From the NCBI RefSeq assembly GCF_017744155.1, contig NZ_JAGHQT010000015.1:29243-93242 (forward strand): a DNA stretch of 64,000 bases. Direction: 5' to 3'. The notes beneath the pieces are model-generated. The model did not search any database, was not told the origin of the DNA, and saw nothing but the letters and a program-made list of their open reading frames with translations. Source of the DNA: Endozoicomonas sp. G2_1 (GTDB taxonomy: Bacteria > Pseudomonadota > Gammaproteobacteria > Enterobacterales > Alteromonadaceae). The position numbers and the translations under genes are program-made. Below, one piece after another: positions 39,283 to 48,413 of this stretch (position 1 is the first letter of the stretch; the number at the start of each line of letters is the position of its first letter).

Positions 39283-41205
39283 ATGAACAACAGTAATCTT
39301 GAGTCTTTAAATGATGTTGTCGCAGTTGAACAAACTGCCTACGAACAGCAAAACGTGCCGAAAACAACTTACGATGTCTTTGCTAAAAGCGCAAAGGATT
39401 TCAGCCAGAAAACCGCGATGGCGTTTTTTATTGATGTTGACAATTATCAGCAGCCCCATCAAGTAAGCTATCAAACCCTGTTTGAACAGATTAATCGCAC
39501 AGCGAATACGTTTAGACGATTTGGCGTTGAGCGCGGCGACGTAGTTGCCTTTGTCTTACCTAATTTACCTGAAACTCATTATGTTATTTGGGGCGGTGAA
39601 GCCGCTGGTATTGTAATGAGTTTAAACCCACTGTTGGAAGCCAAGCAACTGTCGAGTTTAATCAGCTCAGCCAATGCTAAGTATTTGGTTTGCTTAGCGC
39701 CAACACCGGGTCTAGACATTTGGGAGAAGTGCGTAAAAGCTGTTGAGCACAACAAGCAACTTAAAGGTATTTTTACCGTCAGTTTAAGTAACTACTTACC
39801 TGCTTTAAAAGGCACTATTACTAAAGGCTTTTCTGCATTCAAAAATCTAACGGGTGAAAAACTGCCGATTCCAGTATTTGATTTTGCCAAAGAGTGCGCC
39901 AAAGCCAATGGTGAACAGCTAGATTTTACTCCGCCAACTAGCGACGACATTGCGTCGTATTTTTGTACTGGTGGCACCACAGGACTGCCGAAAATTGCCC
40001 GTCGAAGCCATAGCTCAGAATCATACAATGCATGGGCGATTAGACAGATGTTTAACGGTGAATTTACCGAGGACTTAAACATTTTTTGTGGCTTGCCATT
40101 GTTTCACGTCAATGGGCAAATTGTGACAGGTTTAGCGCCGTGGAGCGCTGGTGCCACGGTGACTTTAGGTACTCCGCAAGGCTACCGAGCGCCGGGTTTA
40201 GTTGAGAACTTTTGGAAAATAGTTGAGCACTACAAGGTTAACATGTTCTCAGGAGTGCCAACCCTATATGCGGCCTTAGTTAACTTGCCAACCGAAGGGC
40301 GTGATTTGTCCAGTTTGAGCAAAGCCATTTGTGGTGCGGCGCCTTTACCCAAAGAGCTTTACCGCAAGTTTTTATCGACGACTGGTGTGCCATTAGTCGA
40401 GGGTTACGGCTTAACCGAAGGCACTTGTGCATCGAGTATCAACCCCGGCCTTAGTGACGAAAATGTCGGTTCAATTGGCTTTCGTTTACCTTATCAAGCA
40501 ATGGCGGCATTTGTGCTTGATGATGACGGTAACTACTTACGCGATGCAGCGCCTGATGAAGTAGGAGCTATTGCCATTAAAGGGCCGAACGTTTTTGCCG
40601 GCTATGTTGAGGCCAAACACAATGAAGGTATTTGGCTTGAGCGCGACGGCGAAACATGGCTCAACACTGGCGATTTAGGCCGACAAGATGAACGCGGTTA
40701 CTTCTGGTTAACCGGCCGCAAGAAAGAGTTGATTATTCGCGGTGGTCACAATATTGACCCGAAAACCATTGAAGAAGCAATGCACCAACACCCTAAAGTG
40801 AGTTTAGCCGCAGCGGTTGGGCGTCCTGACGCGTATGCTGGTGAGCTACCTGTACTTTATGTTGAACTCAATGCTGGTGAACAGGTTGAAGACGGCGAGT
40901 TAATGGACTTTGCACAAAGTCACATTGCAGAAAAAGCGGCGTGGCCGAAAAAAATTACCGTACTCGACAAATTGCCGGTAACGCCAGTAGGTAAATTGTT
41001 TAAACCGGCGCTTAATCAGCTTGAAGTTGAAAGCGTGGTTCAGCAAGTGGTGACTGAGCAAGGTTGTGAGCTTCGTAGCCTTGAAGTTAGACAAGACACT
41101 AAACACGGCATGATGGCTGACATTAGCCTCAAAAACGCCAACGATAAGCAAGCAGATTTGGAAAAAGCGCTAAGTTTGTTCGCATTTGCCTATCAAATTA
41201 ACTAA
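39283..41205 (+). CDS. Acyl-CoA synthetase (AMP-binding, 640 aa)
   Basis: The enzyme carries the AMP-forming ligase motifs: YFCTGGTTGLPKIARRSHSS (P-loop), LVEGYGLTEGTCASSINPG (A5), TWLNTGDLGRQDERGYFWLT (A7) and a terminal PVTPVGKLFKPAL lysine (A10). It is about 100 residues longer than the FadD-like ligase at 29694, with an N-terminal extension and a C-terminal tail after the A10 motif. It resembles the long acyl-CoA synthetases of the PRK07529 type. Substrate unknown, probably a fatty or aromatic acid. It may act with the upstream alcohol dehydrogenase. A strong terminator follows. Confidence 0.87.
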   Translation: MNNSNLESLNDVVAVEQTAYEQQNVPKTTYDVFAKSAKDFSQKTAMAFFIDVDNYQQPHQVSYQTLFEQINRTANTFRRFGVERGDVVAFVLPNLPETHYVIWGGEAAGIVMSLNPLLEAKQLSSLISSANAKYLVCLAPTPGLDIWEKCVKAVEHNKQLKGIFTVSLSNYLPALKGTITKGFSAFKNLTGEKLPIPVFDFAKECAKANGEQLDFTPPTSDDIASYFCTGGTTGLPKIARRSHSSESYNAWAIRQMFNGEFTEDLNIFCGLPLFHVNGQIVTGLAPWSAGATVTLGTPQGYRAPGLVENFWKIVEHYKVNMFSGVPTLYAALVNLPTEGRDLSSLSKAICGAAPLPKELYRKFLSTTGVPLVEGYGLTEGTCASSINPGLSDENVGSIGFRLPYQAMAAFVLDDDGNYLRDAAPDEVGAIAIKGPNVFAGYVEAKHNEGIWLERDGETWLNTGDLGRQDERGYFWLTGRKKELIIRGGHNIDPKTIEEAMHQHPKVSLAAAVGRPDAYAGELPVLYVELNAGEQVEDGELMDFAQSHIAEKAAWPKKITVLDKLPVTPVGKLFKPALNQLEVESVVQQVVTEQGCELRSLEVRQDTKHGMMADISLKNANDKQADLEKALSLFAFAYQIN

Positions 41206-41226
41206 TCAGCACCGTTTAACACGATC

Positions 41227-41256
41227 AGAGCCCACAGTCGTTGGGCTCTTTTTTTA
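41227..41256 (+). terminator. Rho-independent terminator after acyl-CoA synthetase
   Basis: AGAGCCCA (41227-41234) pairs with TGGGCTCT (41242-41249), loop 7 bases, followed by a run of T. It lies 22 bases after the ligase stop. Confidence 0.9.
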
Positions 41257-41384
41257 ACTAATAGAATCTTCAATCTCTCGTCGATATCATAATATTATCT
41301 TATGTATAACAAACACTTGTTGCTGATTGTAGGCGTGGCGTTTATGCTGACTGCAATCGATAAACGAGATAGTCTGATAGTGAC

Positions 41385-42830
41385 ATGATAGAAAGCTTAG
41401 TCAATACCATAAACAATATCCTTTGGGGACAAGGGCAGATTCTAATCTACTTGCTGTTATTCGCGGGCTTTTGGTTCAGCGTTAAACTCAAATTCGTACA
41501 AATTCGTCACTTTGGCTACATGTTTGCGGTGATGAAAAACAGCACTCAATCTGATCAATCAGGTATTTCTTCGTTTCAAGCATTGTGTACGGGCTTGTCT
41601 GCGCGCGTTGGCACCGGCAATTTAGCGGGTGTAGCGATGGCGATATCGCTAGGTGGCAGCGGTGCGGTATTTTGGATGTGGGTTATTGCTTTACTTGGCA
41701 TGGCAACAGGCTTTGCGGAAAGTGTGCTGGGACAATTATACAAAGTTAAAGATCAAAATAATGAATTTCGCGGTGGACCAGCGTATTACATTCGCCAAGG
41801 CTTGGGCAACCCCTGGTTAGCGGTAACTTTTGCTGTTTGTCTGTTTCTCGGCTATGGCTTCAGTTTTAGTGCCATGCAAGCCAATACGATTGCCGAAGCG
41901 CTTAACAATACCTTTGCTATTACACCTGTGTATTCTGGCGTCGTTATTGCCATTATTGCCGGTATTATTGTCATGGGCGGCCTGCGCAGCATTGCACGTT
42001 TTGCCGAAAAAGTGGTGCCTGTGATGGGGCTGGCATTTGTTGGTTTGGCTTTAATTGTCACAGTGATTAACATCGAGTTAATACCAGCGATGATCCAAGA
42101 CATTGTGCTCTCGGCATTTGGTTTGACTGAAGCGGCGGCGGGCGCTTTTGGAGCAGCAATTAAAAACGGTATTCAGCGCGGTTTGTATTCCAATGAAGCA
42201 GGTGCTGGTAGTGTACCGCACGCTGCAGCAGGTGCTTCGCCAGTGCCCAATCACCCAGTAGCACAAGGTTATGTGCAAATGCTTGGCGTCTTTTTTGATA
42301 CGATGGTTTTGTGTACTTGTACTGCGGTGATTATTCTACTGTCAGGCATTCAGCTAAACGGAGAAATGGCGGGTATTAGTATTACTCAAGAGGCCATGAC
42401 TGCGCACATTGGCGGCGCAGGTACCTATTTCGTCGCGGGTGCTATTACCTTGTTTGCTTTTACCTCAGTAGTGGCAAACTATGCCTATGCAGAGAGTAAT
42501 TTGCATCTATTTAAGCTTGACCATAAAGCAGGACGCTTGGCCTACACTGCAGTTTATTTGTTGATGGTTATTTGGGGTGCAAGTGCTAGCTTAAAACAAG
42601 TATGGAGCTTGGCGGATATGGCGTTGGGCTTGATGACCTTGGTGAATATCTACGCCATTGTCCAGCTGACACCAACCATTGTCAGTTTGACTAAAGACTA
42701 TTGGCACAAACGCGCCAGTGGACAGAAGATTGAGTTCTCAGTTGCTGATGTCGATATTCAAGGCCAAACTTCAGCGGACATTTGGCAAAGGTGCGATAGT
42801 GACAAAAAACATTTGAAAAATAACGGGTAA
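41385..42830 (+). CDS. Sodium:alanine/glycine symporter (AGCS family)
   Basis: The 481-residue inner-membrane carrier has the AGCS features: an N-terminal WGQGQILIYLLLFAGFWFSV helix, ISSFQALCTGLSARVGTGNL, RGGPAYYIRQGLG, and the conserved segment RGLYSNEAGAGSVPHAAAGA before helix 7. It imports alanine or glycine with Na+ (or H+). The C-terminal 50 residues are cytoplasmic. It is a single-gene transcript between the ligase terminator and yeiP. No adjacent alanine-metabolism gene is present. Confidence 0.9.
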   Translation: MIESLVNTINNILWGQGQILIYLLLFAGFWFSVKLKFVQIRHFGYMFAVMKNSTQSDQSGISSFQALCTGLSARVGTGNLAGVAMAISLGGSGAVFWMWVIALLGMATGFAESVLGQLYKVKDQNNEFRGGPAYYIRQGLGNPWLAVTFAVCLFLGYGFSFSAMQANTIAEALNNTFAITPVYSGVVIAIIAGIIVMGGLRSIARFAEKVVPVMGLAFVGLALIVTVINIELIPAMIQDIVLSAFGLTEAAAGAFGAAIKNGIQRGLYSNEAGAGSVPHAAAGASPVPNHPVAQGYVQMLGVFFDTMVLCTCTAVIILLSGIQLNGEMAGISITQEAMTAHIGGAGTYFVAGAITLFAFTSVVANYAYAESNLHLFKLDHKAGRLAYTAVYLLMVIWGASASLKQVWSLADMALGLMTLVNIYAIVQLTPTIVSLTKDYWHKRASGQKIEFSVADVDIQGQTSADIWQRCDSDKKHLKNNG

Positions 42831-42906
42831 AATAGCGAATTAATGGTTTTTTTTCGGGGCGTTTTTAGGTATGTTGCAGCGATAAATTTGAAAATAGGAA
42901 AGTGTT

Positions 42907-43479
42907 ATGCCTAAAGCAAGTGAAGTGAAGAAAAATGCCGCGATAGAGCACAATGGTGGTGTTTATATTATTAAAGACATTGAGCGTTCAGTGCCACAAG
43001 GGCGTGCAGGTGGTAGCTTATACCGTATGCGCATGTACGATGTAGTTACTGGCAACAAAGTTGATGAAACGTTTAAAGATGTCGATATATTAAAACTTGC
43101 TGATTTGCGCCGACGCGATGCCATGTTTTCATATGTTGATGGCGATCAACACGTATTTATGGATAACGAAGACTACACGCCATACAATTTAAATACCGAC
43201 GCTATTGCCGAGGAAGTACAGTTTATCAATGAAGATACTACAGGGTTACAGGTAATTATTATTGACGACCAGCCTGTTGGCATTGACTTACCAGCTAGCG
43301 TTGAACTTGAAGTGACAGAAACAGACCCGTCAATTAAAGGTGCCTCTGCGAGCGCTCGCACCAAGCCAGCAATTTTGAGTACAGGCTTAACTATTCAAGT
43401 ACCTGAGCATATTTCAACTGGCGATAAAATTAAAATTAATACCGCAGAACAAAAGTTTATGGGACGTGCTGATAAGTAA
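42907..43479 (+). CDS. yeiP: Elongation factor P-like protein YeiP (EfpL)
   Basis: The 190-residue protein has the three-domain EF-P fold: KOW-like N-terminus with [20 protein letters not shown], the central OB domain ([13 protein letters not shown]), and C-terminal OB domain ending [15 protein letters not shown]. The loop that carries the modified lysine in EF-P is here PQGRAGGS, with an arginine, the mark of the YeiP/EfpL group. It helps ribosomes pass polyproline and related stalling motifs (known for EfpL). Its length matches YeiP. It stands alone, with a terminator 75 bases downstream. Confidence 0.93.
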   Translation: MPKASEVKKNAAIEHNGGVYIIKDIERSVPQGRAGGSLYRMRMYDVVTGNKVDETFKDVDILKLADLRRRDAMFSYVDGDQHVFMDNEDYTPYNLNTDAIAEEVQFINEDTTGLQVIIIDDQPVGIDLPASVELEVTETDPSIKGASASARTKPAILSTGLTIQVPEHISTGDKIKINTAEQKFMGRADK

Positions 43480-43554
43480 CTAGCAGTTTGGACCAGCCCA
43501 AGACTGTATCGGTTATTTGATAGTATTACCGTCACCATCACTATCACCACAGCC

Positions 43555-43587
43555 AAGGCCAGCAATAAATAATATTGCTGGCCTTTT
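43555..43587 (+). terminator. Rho-independent terminator after yeiP
   Basis: AAGGCCAGCAATA (43555-43567) pairs with TATTGCTGGCCTT (43573-43585), 13 bp with a 5-base loop, then TT. It separates yeiP from the methyltransferase gene. Confidence 0.85.
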
Positions 43588-43666
43588 AGTATCTGAAATT
43601 ATTTCCTTGGCTAGGCTTTCTTGTAAGCTATGATTTATATAATCCAACCGTTTAGGATGATTTAGT

Positions 43667-44467
43667 ATGAGAATTAACACCTTACTCGCCTCTAGCCTAC
43701 TTGCTAGTGCACTAACCAGTGTCACCAGCTTTGCCGAGCCATTATCACTTTCCGCGTTAGAAAATGTTTTAGGTGCTGAGTCAAGACCAGCTGCCGATAG
43801 CAAGCGCGATGCTGCCCGTAAACCAGCGCAAATTATGAAGTTTGCCGAAGTTAGTGAAGGTGATCACGTCCTTGATTTATTTGCTGGCGGTGGTTGGTAC
43901 ACCGAGTTGTTTTCTATTGCCGTTGGCAGTGAAGGTAAGGTATACGCACAAAATGATGAGGTAATTTGGCGCTTTGCTGAAAAGCGTATTAAAGAGCGTA
44001 CTAAAAATAATCGCTTAGCAAATGTTGAGCGTTTTGACCAAATCGCTATCGCCGATGTCAACGTACCAGACAATAGTGTTGATTTAGTTTTTACTGCATT
44101 GAATTACCACGATTTGTTTTTTACTCATACCGTAAGAGATGGCAAAAAAGTCGTACTGAGACCCAATGGAGCCGTTGATTACAAAAAAGCACTAGCCAAA
44201 CTTAAAAGAGTGTTAAAAGACGATGGTGTTATCGTTATTATCGATCACCACGCAGAACCCGGCAGTGGTTATGAGGCGGCCAATACTATTCACCGAATTG
44301 ATGCCAACATTGTTAAACATCAGCTTGCCGAGGCTGGTTTTACGCTAGTTGAAGAAGCGTTTTATTTGACGAACCCCAATGATGATTTAAGCAAAAATGT
44401 GTTTGCTGCTGATACCAGAGGCAAAACCGATCGTTTTATTTATAAGTTTGTTAAAGCAAAATCATAA
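43667..44467 (+). CDS. Exported class I SAM methyltransferase-like protein
   Basis: The 266-residue protein begins with a clear signal peptide (INTLLASSLLASALTSVTSFA-EP). The mature part is a Rossmann methyltransferase: motif I VLDLFAGGGWYTELF (about residues 67-81), VDLVFTALNYHDLFFT (motif IV region) and LKRVLKDDGVIVIIDHHAEP (motif VI). Motif I with GGGW rather than GxGxG fits the exported Colwelliaceae/Caulobacter-type methyltransferases. SAM in the periplasm is not established, so either the signal is not used or the protein has lost catalysis; both are open. It stands 29 bases upstream of the bicupin gene, probably in the same transcript. Confidence 0.75.
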   Translation: MRINTLLASSLLASALTSVTSFAEPLSLSALENVLGAESRPAADSKRDAARKPAQIMKFAEVSEGDHVLDLFAGGGWYTELFSIAVGSEGKVYAQNDEVIWRFAEKRIKERTKNNRLANVERFDQIAIADVNVPDNSVDLVFTALNYHDLFFTHTVRDGKKVVLRPNGAVDYKKALAKLKRVLKDDGVIVIIDHHAEPGSGYEAANTIHRIDANIVKHQLAEAGFTLVEEAFYLTNPNDDLSKNVFAADTRGKTDRFIYKFVKAKS

Positions 44468-44495
44468 CTGTTATCAGTGATAAAGTAGGGGGTGT

Positions 44496-45164
44496 ATGAT
44501 GCTCAATATGGATTTTAGTCAGCGAGTAGTGATTAACAGTGCTGAAATGGCTTGGCAACCGAGCCCAGCTCAAGGAGTATTGCGTAAACCTTTGGCTCGC
44601 CAAGCTGCCGAATCTGGCCATGCGACTAGCGTTGTGCAATATCAACCGGGTAGCCGATTTGCCGAGCATCCACATCCCTATGGCGAAGAAATTTTAGTGC
44701 TTGAAGGCGTTTTCTCCGACGAAACCGGTGATTATGGCCCGGGCACTTATATTCGCAATCCACCGGGCACTAAGCACAGCCCGTTTAGTGAACCTGGCTG
44801 TGTTATTTTTGTGAAACTCAACCAGTTTGCCGAAAGCGACTTAACACAAGTGCGCATTGATACTCATAACACTCAGTGGCAGCCGGGCGTTGACGGTTTG
44901 CAAGTAATGCAGCTACATGAGTACGCAGATAAAGACGGAACAGTTGAACACGTTGCGTTAGTTAAATGGCCCGCGGGAGAAGTGTTTAAACCACACCGTC
45001 ATTTTGGCGGCGAAGAAGTTTTTGTTCTCAGCGGCACATTTAAAGACGAGCACGGTAGTTATCCTGCAGGTACTTGGCTGCGCAGCCCCCACCAAAGTCA
45101 GCATCATCCTTTTGCCGAAGAAGAAACGGTTATCTGGGTCAAGACGGGTCATCTGCTTGTTTGA
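44496..45164 (+). CDS. ChrR-like bicupin protein
   Basis: The product of about 222 residues has two tandem cupin domains. The first (residues 40-100) has FAEHPHPYGEEILVLEGVFS with HxH and E metal ligands and then GTKHSPF. The second (140-215) has FKPHRHFGGEEVFVLSGTFK and SQHHPF. Both copies resemble the cupin of the ChrR anti-sigma factor. An anti-sigma N-terminal domain is absent, so it is a stand-alone metal cupin. The start is ATG 44496 with AGGGGG upstream; ATG 44499 is equally possible. Its upstream neighbour is the exported methyltransferase and the last bases meet the convergent PqiA-like gene. Confidence 0.82.
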   Translation: MMLNMDFSQRVVINSAEMAWQPSPAQGVLRKPLARQAAESGHATSVVQYQPGSRFAEHPHPYGEEILVLEGVFSDETGDYGPGTYIRNPPGTKHSPFSEPGCVIFVKLNQFAESDLTQVRIDTHNTQWQPGVDGLQVMQLHEYADKDGTVEHVALVKWPAGEVFKPHRHFGGEEVFVLSGTFKDEHGSYPAGTWLRSPHQSQHHPFAEEETVIWVKTGHLLV

Positions 45165-45166
45165 TT

Positions 45167-45736
45167 TTAAACCTGTCGTGCCTTAACACTACTTTGACTC
45201 AGTTGTGTACCCAATAGAGCTACTAAGCAATAGCTGGCGAAATAGTAAAAGCCATGACCAACTGAAGATAGGGTTTCACTGCTGATCATCAGCTTGAGTT
45301 GAAAGCCAAACATGGTCAATTGGCTAGTATCGGCTGTTTCAGCATGATTAGTTGACAATACCGCCAGAAAAATCGCCACCACAAAAACATCTGCCATCGA
45401 CCATTTACCGATACTGGCGATGAAGTTAATAATGCGCCTTTCTGTATCAAGGTTTTTACAAAAATAAGCCCAAGTTGATAGCAAAAGCTTTACTACTGGC
45501 ACACAGATAGAAAAAGCAAAAATTAATAGTGCAACGAGAATTCGCTGTTCATGCCACAGCTCTTCAATGGTGCCAATGAGGGAGAGTTCTTTGTTGATAA
45601 GCTCTGACGACAAACTAGTTCCGCTTATACTGGCCATCATTTCCATATTCAGTGAAAACATTGGCAATAGTATTCCTGGGACGAATAAGGCGAGGGCGAT
45701 GACGTTGAAAGTAAAACCTAAGTGCTTTTTAAGCAT
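45167..45736 (-). CDS. PqiA-domain inner-membrane protein
   Basis: The 189-residue protein has four helices and the PqiA pattern: an N-terminal helix (NVIALALFVPGILLPMFSLN), a loop SLIGTIEELWHEQRILVALL, then CVPVVKLLLSTWAY and GKWSMADVFVVAIFLAVLST. It is one PqiA unit, whereas E. coli PqiA has two, and it lacks a zinc-ribbon Cys motif. The PqiABC system moves lipids between membranes and is induced by paraquat; alone the role of this short form is uncertain. It stands alone with its stop two bases from the bicupin stop. Confidence 0.82.
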   Translation of the reverse strand: MLKKHLGFTFNVIALALFVPGILLPMFSLNMEMMASISGTSLSSELINKELSLIGTIEELWHEQRILVALLIFAFSICVPVVKLLLSTWAYFCKNLDTERRIINFIASIGKWSMADVFVVAIFLAVLSTNHAETADTSQLTMFGFQLKLMISSETLSSVGHGFYYFASYCLVALLGTQLSQSSVKARQV

Positions 45737-45931
45737 ATAAAAATCATTGTTTTGTTACTCGTGTTGCCATCATAGCGAAATGTTTTTTCGGCGCAAGCGG
45801 ACTTCGGCATTGTTACTATAACTTTTGTCCTTATTTATCTTTCGATAACAATGCCTTGGCTACGATTAATATTGATTTAGTCAACATAATATATACTTAT
45901 CACTCGTTTGATTTTGAATTTTTGGTTGAGA

Positions 45932-46129
45932 CTAGTTGTAACCCAATACAAAGCTTTCACTCTCTTCATTGCCGCGAGCAGCTTGCAAAGATATAGCGCG
46001 TTGATTTGCCTGCTGACGGCTACACAATTGCATAAGTTGCGCTCGGTAAATGCTAGATTGCTCATAAAGCTCTTGGTTAAAATCAGGAACTAACTGTTGT
46101 AATCTTGATGTATTTTGAACGTGGCTCAT
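45932..46129 (-). CDS. Small soluble protein, unknown (65 aa)
   Basis: The ATG at 46129 follows AGGAG at eight-base spacing, a good start signal. The product begins MSHVQNTSRLQQLVPDFNQE, contains QLMQLCSRQQANQRAISLQA, and is helical, Gln/Arg-rich and without a membrane segment. A frame extension to 46156 has no ribosome binding site. I do not recognise the family. It stands alone between the PqiA-like gene and the OmpA-like gene. Confidence 0.6.
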   Translation of the reverse strand: MSHVQNTSRLQQLVPDFNQELYEQSSIYRAQLMQLCSRQQANQRAISLQAARGNEESESFVLGYN

Positions 46130-46250
46130 AACGACTCTCCTGTGTTCATTACTCATTCTTTTTAGTAGGGGCTTAGTGAAAAAATAGCCGGTAAAGATAC
46201 TGCGTTATACCGGCTGAGATATTCACGGCAATTAAGATATTGCAGAGTTA

Positions 46251-46382
46251 ATGCCAAATTTTAAGGTTTTGTTTTTAAAGGTTTTTGTTTTATTTGTGAT
46301 GTTTGGGTTCTTACTGTTTGCAATTTGCCTGACGCTGCTATTGCAAATTGCAATGATTGAAGGTTGGAAGGCAACTTTGTGA
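46251..46382 (+). CDS. Possible single-helix membrane peptide (43 aa)
   Basis: ATG 46251 opens a frame to TGA at 46380-46382. The product is almost wholly hydrophobic: LKVFVLFVMFGFLLFAICLT, followed by LLLQIAMIEGWKATL. A weak GCAGAG lies upstream. Short hydrophobic frames in AT-rich gaps can arise by chance, so this is tentative. A terminator-like hairpin follows at 46419-46448. Confidence 0.35.
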   Translation: MPNFKVLFLKVFVLFVMFGFLLFAICLTLLLQIAMIEGWKATL

Positions 46383-46418
46383 CAATCAAAGCTGCATGCT
46401 GATAAATAACAGAAACAA

Positions 46419-46448
46419 AAAAGGCTTATCGATAGTGATAAGCCTTTT
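46419..46448 (-). terminator. Terminator of the OmpA-like gene
   Basis: AAAAGGCTTATC (46419-46430) pairs with GATAAGCCTTTT (46437-46448), 12 bp, loop 6. On the minus strand it is followed by TT and TGTTT, so it ends the OmpA-like transcript. It could also end the tentative peptide on the plus strand. Confidence 0.8.
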
Positions 46449-46502
46449 GGTGTTCACACAATACTTATTAATGCATTGAGATAAAAAACTGTTATTTGGT
46501 AG

Positions 46503-47132
46503 TTACGCCTGATTTGGAATAATTTGAATCTCAACGCGGCGATTAAGAGCACGGCCGCGGTCAGTTTCGTTACTCGCAATAGCTTGTGATTCACCATAAC
46601 CTAGGGTTTTCAGGCGAGCTGCAACAATATTTTGGTTGACCAAATAGTTTTTAACACTTTCCGCTCGTTGTTCAGATAAGTTTTGGTTAAACTGGGCTGA
46701 ACCGACATTGTCAGTGTGGCCTTCGATACTTAACAGTGTTTTGTCGAACTTGTTTAGTACTTTCGCAATATCGTTTAGTGTGTTGTGAAAGCCTGATGTG
46801 ATATATGACTGACCAGTGGCAAAAGTAATATTTGATGGCATAACCAAACGCAAGTTATCACCTTCGCGAATAACATCGATGCCCGAGCCTGAAAGTTCTT
46901 CTCTGAACTCTTGCTCTTGTTTATCCATGTAATCACCAATCGCTGCACCAGCCAATGCACCAATCGCTGCACCCCAGACGGCACGCTTATTTTTGTGGTT
47001 ACTGGTAGATTTACCTAAAACGGCACCAGTAATTGCGCCGATAGCAGCACCTTTTTCTTTGTTGGTTGCAGCACAACCTGATACTGCCAATGATACGGCT
47101 ACAACAGGTAGAATCAGTTTGTTCATTTTCAT
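46503..47132 (-). CDS. OmpA-family lipoprotein, YiaD-like
   Basis: The 209-residue protein has a lipobox (SLAVSGC, Cys20), then a glycine-zipper segment (GAAIGAITGAVLGKS and AVWGAAIGALAGAAIGDYMD, residues 28-66). The C-terminal OmpA peptidoglycan-binding domain shows ATGQSYITSGFHNTLNDIAK, IEGHTDNVGSAQFNQNLSEQ and GYGESQAIASNETDRGRALN. It anchors the outer membrane to peptidoglycan. This arrangement is the YiaD type. Single-gene transcript, with terminator downstream. Confidence 0.9.
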   Translation of the reverse strand: MKMNKLILPVVAVSLAVSGCAATNKEKGAAIGAITGAVLGKSTSNHKNKRAVWGAAIGALAGAAIGDYMDKQEQEFREELSGSGIDVIREGDNLRLVMPSNITFATGQSYITSGFHNTLNDIAKVLNKFDKTLLSIEGHTDNVGSAQFNQNLSEQRAESVKNYLVNQNIVAARLKTLGYGESQAIASNETDRGRALNRRVEIQIIPNQA

Positions 47133-47285
47133 GTTTTAAATCCTGTAAAAGAGAACTGATGCCATAATATCAAAATTAACTGAACGTAAAATGAATAATA
47201 CTTTTCTGGGGCTAATTTTTGTTATTAGTGATATAGCCAAGCGCAATAGTAATTGTATTTCACATTGGTAATACTCGTGATGTTC

Positions 47286-47669
47286 TTACTGATGTTTTGA
47301 CAACGAGTTATACAAGCGCTCAACGCTCAGTTCTAGCCGTTTTATTTCTCTGATAGTGGATTGACGGTTCATTTCCATAAAGGTCCACATTTTTAGCGCG
47401 GTTTGCACGAGTGTGCTTAAGCCAAGGATCATTGCCCAAGTTAAGCGGGTATGAGAATCGTGTTCGACAAAGAAAAATTGATAACCAGCCCAAAGTAACA
47501 ACAGTGTCACTGCAAATGCAATCACTGATATCAGTGTTACTAACCAGCCAAGAGAGCCGGTAAATGCTTGCTTTACGTAGATGAAAATACTGTCGTCATG
47601 AACGAGAGTAGCATTTAATTGCTTTGCTTCTTGTTCGAGTTCTTGTTTGATTTTTTCATCAATATTCAT
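47286..47669 (-). CDS. DUF6768-like membrane protein beside ECF sigma gene
   Basis: The 127-residue protein has a short N-terminal cytoplasmic part, two helices (GWLVTLISVIAFAVTLLLLW and LTWAMILGLSTLVQTALKMW), and a basic helical C-terminus, MNRQSTIREIKRLELSVERL. This resembles DUF6768 proteins next to sigma factors; the E-I-K-R-L-E-L tail is characteristic. It may hold the sigma factor at the membrane as an anti-sigma element, but no classical anti-sigma domain is seen. Located 18 bases after the sigma gene, so one operon. Confidence 0.65.
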   Translation of the reverse strand: MNIDEKIKQELEQEAKQLNATLVHDDSIFIYVKQAFTGSLGWLVTLISVIAFAVTLLLLWAGYQFFFVEHDSHTRLTWAMILGLSTLVQTALKMWTFMEMNRQSTIREIKRLELSVERLYNSLSKHQ

Positions 47670-47687
47670 AACAAATACTCCAGAGTT

Positions 47688-48242
47688 TTAATGACAACTA
47701 TTTGTCAGTGTTTTTCTTAATTGATTGCGAGCTCGGTTTAAGCGAGATTTTACCGTGCCGATTGGTACCCCTAGTACTGTGCTAATTTCTTGTAAGGTCA
47801 TTTCCTCAAGATAGAACAAGTAAATCGCCTGTTTATCTATCTCACTTAGGTGATTGATCTGTAAGAGTAAATCATCATTTATTGCCAATGAATCATGGTG
47901 TTGTTGTGCTTGATGACATTGTTCTAACTCTTGTTGTTCGGTTAGTGGCTCTTCATTGATGCGTTTTCTTTGCATGTCTGTCGCCTGCCAACGCAACGAG
48001 CGATAAAGCCAACTTTTGAAAGCTCTCGGGTCGTCAAGCCGCCTAATAGACTTAGTCATCTTCAACCAGGTATTCTGGCATGCGTCCATTGCCAGTGATT
48101 CGCTGTTGAGCAATTTATATGCGAAGCGCAGTAAGCCCGGTTGAAAGTGACGGCACAGTTGGTCGAAGGCATTTGAATCCCCCAACTTCGCGGCCATCAC
48201 TAGTAAATCAACCCGTGCTTTTTCCACAGAAATTTCCTCCAA
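47688..48242 (-). CDS. ECF-type RNA polymerase sigma factor
   Basis: The 184-residue protein has sigma region 2 (FDQLCRHFQPGLLRFAYKLL, then ACQNTWLKMTKSIRRLDDPR) and region 4 (LSEIDKQAIYLFYLEEMTLQ followed by EISTVLGVPIGTVKSRLNRA). No region 3 or N-terminal domain is present, so it belongs to the ECF group. It is followed by a DUF6768-like membrane protein, a sigma/regulator module. The target promoters are unknown; a usual autoregulated promoter upstream cannot be confirmed. It is divergent from the coiled-coil membrane protein gene by 171 bases. Confidence 0.9.
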   Translation of the reverse strand: MEEISVEKARVDLLVMAAKLGDSNAFDQLCRHFQPGLLRFAYKLLNSESLAMDACQNTWLKMTKSIRRLDDPRAFKSWLYRSLRWQATDMQRKRINEEPLTEQQELEQCHQAQQHHDSLAINDDLLLQINHLSEIDKQAIYLFYLEEMTLQEISTVLGVPIGTVKSRLNRARNQLRKTLTNSCH

Positions 48243-48413
48243 GCTTAAAAATATTAACTTTGTTTCAACGTGTGCAAGTATTTCTAATTATTAAACAAGA
48301 CGAATTGTCTTTGCCAAAGGTTCACGGTTTTTTAATCAATTAGCGGACAGGTGCAATTTTTATGGTAGTATTTCAGCAGTTTATTAGCATTTACCCTTTT
48401 CCTGTAGAGATGC

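Noticed and set aside
43513..43803. Minus-strand frame ending GCGDSDGDGNTIK, resembling a Gly/Asp-rich C-terminus
   Set aside because: It runs antisense through the 5' end of the methyltransferase gene and the yeiP terminator hairpin. The repeat-like ending comes from the non-coding spacer. No ribosome binding site was seen.
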